Shown here in pieces: positions 6,510-9,299 of a stretch of 9,299 nucleotides of DNA. Position 1 is the first letter of the stretch; each line of letters opens with the position of its first letter. The notes beneath the pieces are model-generated. The model made no database searches. It had not been told where the DNA came from and saw only the letters and a program-made list of their open reading frames with translations. The stretch lies in the NCBI GenBank assembly GCA_009692395.1, contig SHZG01000092.1, positions 1 through 9,299 of the forward strand. The letters run 5' to 3'. Made by a program: the position numbers and the translations under genes. The DNA is from Methylococcales bacterium. GTDB taxonomy: Bacteria > Pseudomonadota > Gammaproteobacteria > Methylococcales > Methylomonadaceae.

Positions 6510-7022
6510 ATGAGTGATATTGATGAGAAAATCAAAGGTTATGTGTATATTTTGGAGGTAAAAGATATTGACCTCCCTGTATGTAAAATCGGAATGACTA
6601 CACGGAATCCTTACAAAAGATGTGATGAAATTAATAACAGCTCAACTGGTGATTTTATTTGGAAGGTAGCCCATCACATTGCCGTAGATCACTGTAAAAA
6701 ACTAGAATCACTGGCTCATTCCAAGCTAGCACCTTTGCGGCAAAAAAGACGCGAGTTTTTTAATATTAACGCAGTCGATGCCATTAAGGCATTGAATTCC
6801 ATTTTTGATTCACAGTCGGAAATCAAGAAAATTGAAGTTGAAGAAGAATTCTTTTCGAAAAAGAAAAAAGTTAAACGCAAGCAAACTTTTAGCCGCATTG
6901 ACTCAGAATATACTGAATTACTTCAATTGTTTACATCATTGCTAAATGTGAAAGAAGACAGACCATTTGGTCAGCTAAATCAACCTTGGTTTGGTATGAG
7001 TGACGGTAATGAAGGGGTTTAG
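6510..7022 (+). CDS. GIY-YIG (T5orf172/MUG113-like) nuclease-domain protein, N-terminal part of a split gene
   Basis: The product contains a GIY-YIG endonuclease-type domain. Residue numbers count from the earlier ATG at 6498 (174 residues). GYVYIL (14-19) gives the two tyrosines, KIGMTTRNPYKR (30-41) gives the KIG and Arg, LESLAHSKL (69-77) gives Glu70 and His74, and RREFFNI (84-90) is the terminal EFF block typical of T5orf172/MUG113 proteins. A very basic linker (KKKKVKRK, 121-128) follows, then 44 residues beginning FSRIDSEYT that recur in the next ORF. The ATG at 6510 is preferred because TGGAAG precedes it by 5 bases. Translation stops at TAG 7020-7022 only because a 130-bp tandem duplication shifts the frame; this was probably one longer gene. 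Likely role: DNA cleavage or binding, in defence or a mobile context (inference). Confidence 0.75.
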   Translation: MSDIDEKIKGYVYILEVKDIDLPVCKIGMTTRNPYKRCDEINNSSTGDFIWKVAHHIAVDHCKKLESLAHSKLAPLRQKRREFFNINAVDAIKALNSIFDSQSEIKKIEVEEEFFSKKKKVKRKQTFSRIDSEYTELLQLFTSLLNVKEDRPFGQLNQPWFGMSDGNEGV

Positions 7023-7149
7023 CCGCATTGACTCAGAATATACTGCATTACTTCAATTGTTTACATCATTGCTAAATGTGAAAGAAGGCAGACCATTTGG
7101 TCAGCTAAATCAACCTTGGTTTGGTATGAGTGACGGTAATGAAGGGGTT
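6888..7149 (+). repeat. 130-bp-period tandem duplication splitting the GIY-YIG gene
   Basis: Copy A (6888-7019) and copy B (7018-7149) are 132 bp each, share 2 bp (TT) at the join, and differ at two positions: A/C at 6916/7046 and A/G at 6958/7088. Both differences change an amino acid (Glu to Ala, Asp to Gly). The period of 130 is one more than a multiple of three, so the second copy is read one frame away from the first. The TT overlap fits short-homology slippage. Confidence 0.95.
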
Positions 7150-7677
7150 CAATGGAATATCGCTGTTTCTACAGATACAAAAATTATCCGCCTCGGAGTA
7201 AATTTGGAGGGTAAGGCGTATAAAGACTGGCCAATTTCAACATTTATTTTATCAGAGATGAAAAATCCGAAAATTAGAGAAATTGGAGCTAAGTTAAAAA
7301 ACCCCGAAGATGTATATATCCGATTTTCCAGAGATGCTTGGCAATGCGCAGCTAGACCAGCTATTGTTGAGAAATATCTTGGTGGTAGAGAATTTTCTTT
7401 TGCAGAAATTGATTCCGATAAATGGGAGCTAATGTTAAGTGACGCATTAAACTGCCTAAATAAAAAAGCCAATTATCGCGGCCGGGTTAAGCAGAAAGTC
7501 ACCCTTGAAAATATACCAAAAAATGGGGAGCAAGTTCGTGTTATGGAAGTTACACCTCATCTAACAATATGGTCGCCTATAAACTTGGACGGGGATAGAG
7601 AAGAAAACATCAATCGCAAGATTACTGAGCTAAAATCTGTATATGACTGGGTAGCAAATAGCCTAGATGGCGCGTAG
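7009..7677 (+). CDS. C-terminal part of the split GIY-YIG gene, domain of unknown function
   Basis: I do not recognise this domain. From ATG 7009 it is 222 residues (GTG 7000 is an alternative start); both starts overlap the upstream ORF, so expression would need re-initiation at the upstream stop, with only a weak ribosome site. It opens with FSRIDSEYTALLQLF...GNEGV, a near copy of the upstream ORF's tail, then continues with WNIAVSTDTKIIRLGVNLEG and KDWPISTFILSEMKNPKIREIG, a conserved-looking FSRDAWQCAARPAIVEKYLGG, and a C-terminal helix ending VYDWVANSLDGA. It looks alpha/beta and soluble, with no signal or membrane segment. Fused in frame to the N-terminal part it gives a 349-residue protein (345 from the preferred start). 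The last codons and the stop lie inside a palindrome (7659-7691). Base use is A/T richer than in aroC or prmB. Confidence 0.65.
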   Translation: MKGFSRIDSEYTALLQLFTSLLNVKEGRPFGQLNQPWFGMSDGNEGVQWNIAVSTDTKIIRLGVNLEGKAYKDWPISTFILSEMKNPKIREIGAKLKNPEDVYIRFSRDAWQCAARPAIVEKYLGGREFSFAEIDSDKWELMLSDALNCLNKKANYRGRVKQKVTLENIPKNGEQVRVMEVTPHLTIWSPINLDGDREENINRKITELKSVYDWVANSLDGA

Positions 7678-7691
7678 CGGAATCTAGGCTA
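7659..7691 (+). repeat. Palindrome with REP-like half-site spanning the stop codon; possible terminator
   Basis: TAGCCTAGAT (7659-7668) and ATCTAGGCTA (7682-7691) form a perfect 10-bp stem around a 13-base loop. The segment from 7667, ATGGCGCGTAGCGGAAT, matches the right half-site of the upstream REP-like repeat (6400-6421, reverse strand) at 16 of 22 positions. The TAG stop of the preceding ORF is in the loop. With no U-run it would be a weak terminator. Confidence 0.5.
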
Positions 7692-7755
7692 CTTGCCAAA
7701 TACAACGGTTTTTATATATTTCCCCACCACTCACTAACGCTGGAGTTAAGAGAGA

Positions 7756-8919
7756 GTGACACCCATTCCCTACTGGCGATTATCAGGTTTTTATTTCTTT
7801 TATTTCGCAACCGTTGGCGGTTTTATTCCCTATTGGAGTCTTTATTTAAAGCATATCGGCTTTAATGCGGATGCCATTGGTGAACTGTCTGCCTTATTAA
7901 TTAGCACTAAAATGATTTCACCCAATTTATGGGGTTGGATTGCTGACCGTACAGGTAGAGGCTTACGCATTATTCGCATTGCTTCATTTTTTGCGGGTTT
8001 GTTGTTTGTGGGGTTTTTATTTTTTCACGGCTATTGGTGGTTTGCTGTTATCACGCTGAGTTTTAGTTTTTTCTGGAATGCGGCATTACCGCAATTTGAA
8101 GCGGTTACACTGCAACACGTTAAAACCGAACCGCACCGTTATAGCCGTATTCGACTTTGGGGATCAGTGGGTTTTATTGTCGCTGTGCTGGGTGTTGGGC
8201 GATTATTGGATGAACTGGGTATTGATAATCTGCCTATCGTCGTTGTTAGTACCTTGGCATTAATGTGGCTGGTCAGCCTCATCATTCCTGATGCAAAAAG
8301 AACCACGATTCATCATGCGGATTCGGTGGGTATGCTGCACATTCTAACAAAACCCGAAGTCATCGCCTTTTTGCTGGTTAGTTTGTTGGTGCAGTTAGCA
8401 CACTCACCTTATTATGTATTTTATTCGGTGTATCTCAAGCATTATCACTATTCAGCCAGTGAGACAGGATTGTTATGGACGTGTGGAGTGTTGGCAGAAA
8501 TTGTGTTGTTTATCTATATGAAGCCGTTATTAAAGCGTGTTTCCTTACGCAGTCTTTTATTGTCCAGCGTGCTGTTATCGGTGATTCGTTGGTTATTGAT
8601 TGCTCACTATGCGGATAATTTAGCTATTTTAATTATGGCGCAATTACTTCATGCGGCAACTTTTGGCGGTACTCATGTCGCTGCTATGCACTTAATTTAC
8701 GGCTATTTTGGTGAACAACACCAAGGCAAAGGGCAGGCGATTTATACCAGTTTGAGTTTTGGTTTGGGCGGTATGCTGGGCAGTTTGTATGCAGGTTATT
8801 ATTGGGAGTCGTTGGGTGCAGAATTTGTTTATTTAATGGCTGCCCTGTGTTGCACCCTTGCGTTATTAATCGCTTATCTGTGGGTGGGGAAGGCAAATAT
8901 CAGCAGGGCGGGAACATGA
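7756..8919 (+). CDS. MFS transporter, HcaT/MFS_1-like family
   Basis: A 387-residue inner-membrane protein with about 12 hydrophobic segments, probably a proton-coupled symporter or exporter of a small metabolite; the substrate cannot be told. It begins PYWRLSGFYFFYFATVGGFIPYWSLYL, and the loop after the second segment holds GWIADRTGRGLRI (60-72), the MFS motif A. LPQFEAVTL (111-119) and YSRIRLWGSVGFI (129-141) are typical of the MFS_1-like/HcaT group as I remember it. The start must be GTG at 7756: an in-frame TAA sits at 7747-7749 and the next ATG would remove the first membrane segment. A GGAG at 7742-7745 with purine-rich bases after it serves as ribosome site. From memory, pseudomonads also carry an MFS gene directly after aroC, so this may be the ancestral neighbour displaced by the accessory locus. 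Confidence 0.9.
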   Translation: MTPIPYWRLSGFYFFYFATVGGFIPYWSLYLKHIGFNADAIGELSALLISTKMISPNLWGWIADRTGRGLRIIRIASFFAGLLFVGFLFFHGYWWFAVITLSFSFFWNAALPQFEAVTLQHVKTEPHRYSRIRLWGSVGFIVAVLGVGRLLDELGIDNLPIVVVSTLALMWLVSLIIPDAKRTTIHHADSVGMLHILTKPEVIAFLLVSLLVQLAHSPYYVFYSVYLKHYHYSASETGLLWTCGVLAEIVLFIYMKPLLKRVSLRSLLLSSVLLSVIRWLLIAHYADNLAILIMAQLLHAATFGGTHVAAMHLIYGYFGEQHQGKGQAIYTSLSFGLGGMLGSLYAGYYWESLGAEFVYLMAALCCTLALLIAYLWVGKANISRAGT

Positions 8920-9225
8920 ACATAAGCGATATATTGGGCTGCCACCGCCGATAGCTGATGATGTTACGCATGGAACAGCCATAGTCCACGAAAAGCACGA
9001 AAGACACGAAAAAATCAACGTTAATGTGTCTTGTCCGCGCATTAAATAATACACATTATGATTTTTTAGTCTTTTTCGTGCTTTTCGTGTCTTTCGTGGA
9101 CAAAAATTTTCTTGTGCATAACATCAGTTAGCTAATCTGCCTATCAAAAAAAGGTAGTGGGTTAAATCTGTGATGATAGATTAAAATCACGGGCAGAATA
9201 AAATCACACTTACCTAAAAGACCTT
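8920..9225. other. Gene-free stretch holding a palindromic repeat and an IS end
   Basis: These 306 bases after the MFS gene contain nothing convincingly coding. Bases 8920-8952 show no feature. The palindromic element copy 3 fills 8953-9133, a 19-bp spacer ending in ATCAAAAAA follows, and the left inverted repeat and leader of an IS1-family element start at 9153. A small reverse-strand reading frame over the repeat is only an artefact of it. Confidence 0.7.
8953..9133 (+). repeat. Palindromic MITE-like element, copy 3 (complete)
   Basis: A 181-bp copy of the element at 2581-2752, in the same orientation. The left end reads AGCTGATGATGTTACGC and the right end GCATAACATCAGTTAGCT, so the tips have diverged (a 3-bp ATG duplication on the left, an inserted TTA on the right). 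The arms carry GTCCACG and three 9-bp CACGAAARR units each, and the centre again reads ATTAAATAATACACA. It lies 33 bp after the MFS stop and could fold as a long hairpin in that transcript. Confidence 0.8.
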
Positions 9226-9299
9226 ATGAGCTGCTACCAAGAAATCACCTGTCCATTCTGTAAAAGTAACCAGATTGGCAAGTCAGGACGCAATGCAAC
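9153..9299 (+). mobile_element. IS1-family insertion sequence, left end (partial)
   Basis: The left inverted repeat GGTAGTGGGTTAAATCTGT (9153-9171) is the exact complement of the right end at 130-148. A short leader and the transposase start at 9226 follow. The sequence before it, ATCAAAAAA (9144-9152), is the candidate target duplication, to be matched with bases beyond the window. Orientation is the same as for the element at the window start. Confidence 0.85.
9226..9299 (+). CDS. IS1-family transposase (InsA-like), N-terminal fragment
   Basis: The 24 complete codons before the window edge start MSCYQEITCPFCKSNQIGKSG. The CPFC at 9-12 is the first half of the N-terminal zinc finger seen in IS1 InsA (compare SCPSC...NGKS), which binds the terminal inverted repeats. 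The ATG is 55 bp inside the left repeat, as expected for IS1, with only AAAGA as ribosome site. The rest is outside the window. Confidence 0.85.
   Translation, partial: MSCYQEITCPFCKSNQIGKSGRNA

Noticed and set aside
6861..6871. AAGAAAAAAG as a programmed frameshift site joining the two halves of the GIY-YIG gene
   Set aside because: The codon phase does not fit the classical A-AAA-AAG heptamer, and the frame needed to reach the second ORF meets a TAA around 6943 before the join.
8866..9054. Reverse-strand small ORF after the MFS gene
   Set aside because: It overlaps the MFS 3' end and reads through the palindromic repeat; no recognisable protein.
149..9152. The whole interval as a genuine composite transposon
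   Set aside because: It carries core genes (ssb, prmB, aroC) in a normal gammaproteobacterial arrangement, so flanking direct IS copies are more likely independent insertions.

Overview
The window looks like chromosomal DNA of a gammaproteobacterium with moderate-to-low GC. The evidence is a PrmB-type ribosomal-protein methyltransferase overlapping aroC (the same order as in enterics), a typical gammaproteobacterial Hsp33, an SSB ending in DDDIPF, and a lipoprotein with a C-terminal TPR domain of a type common in this class. A sulfur-oxidiser or methanotroph-like lineage (Thiotrichales or Methylococcales) is only a guess, from the repeat and IS content.

Layout. At 1-148 is the right end of an IS1-family element whose transposase reads rightward. 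It sits in the middle of a short palindromic element (copy 1, right half, 149-218). Next is msrA (minus strand), divergent from hslO across 49 bp, so two thiol/oxidation-defence genes share one control region. The hslO stop overlaps an unrecognised lipoprotein gene. A full copy of the palindromic element (copy 2, 2581-2752) separates this block from ssb. A TPR lipoprotein, prmB and aroC follow, the last two overlapping. Downstream is a visibly A/T-richer accessory segment (about 6352-7691), then an MFS transporter with a forced GTG start. The window closes with palindromic element copy 3 (8953-9133) and the left end plus transposase start of another IS1-family element in the same orientation as the first.

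How the genes relate. The backbone is housekeeping: oxidative-damage repair (MsrA, Hsp33), DNA maintenance (SSB), translation-factory modification (PrmB) and the last step of the shikimate pathway (AroC). An MFS gene directly after aroC is, from memory, also found in pseudomonads, so the gene between them here is probably an insertion.

Most interesting point. The inserted gene encodes a T5orf172/MUG113-like GIY-YIG nuclease domain, a basic linker and a C-terminal domain I do not recognise. It is split by a near-perfect 130-bp tandem duplication (132-bp copies sharing 2 bp, 2 mismatches). Since 130 is not a multiple of 3, the duplication shifts the frame and produces two overlapping ORFs. Removing one unit in silico restores a single 349-residue protein (345 from the preferred start). 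The locus is bracketed by related REP-like half-sites, and the downstream one contains the stop codon.
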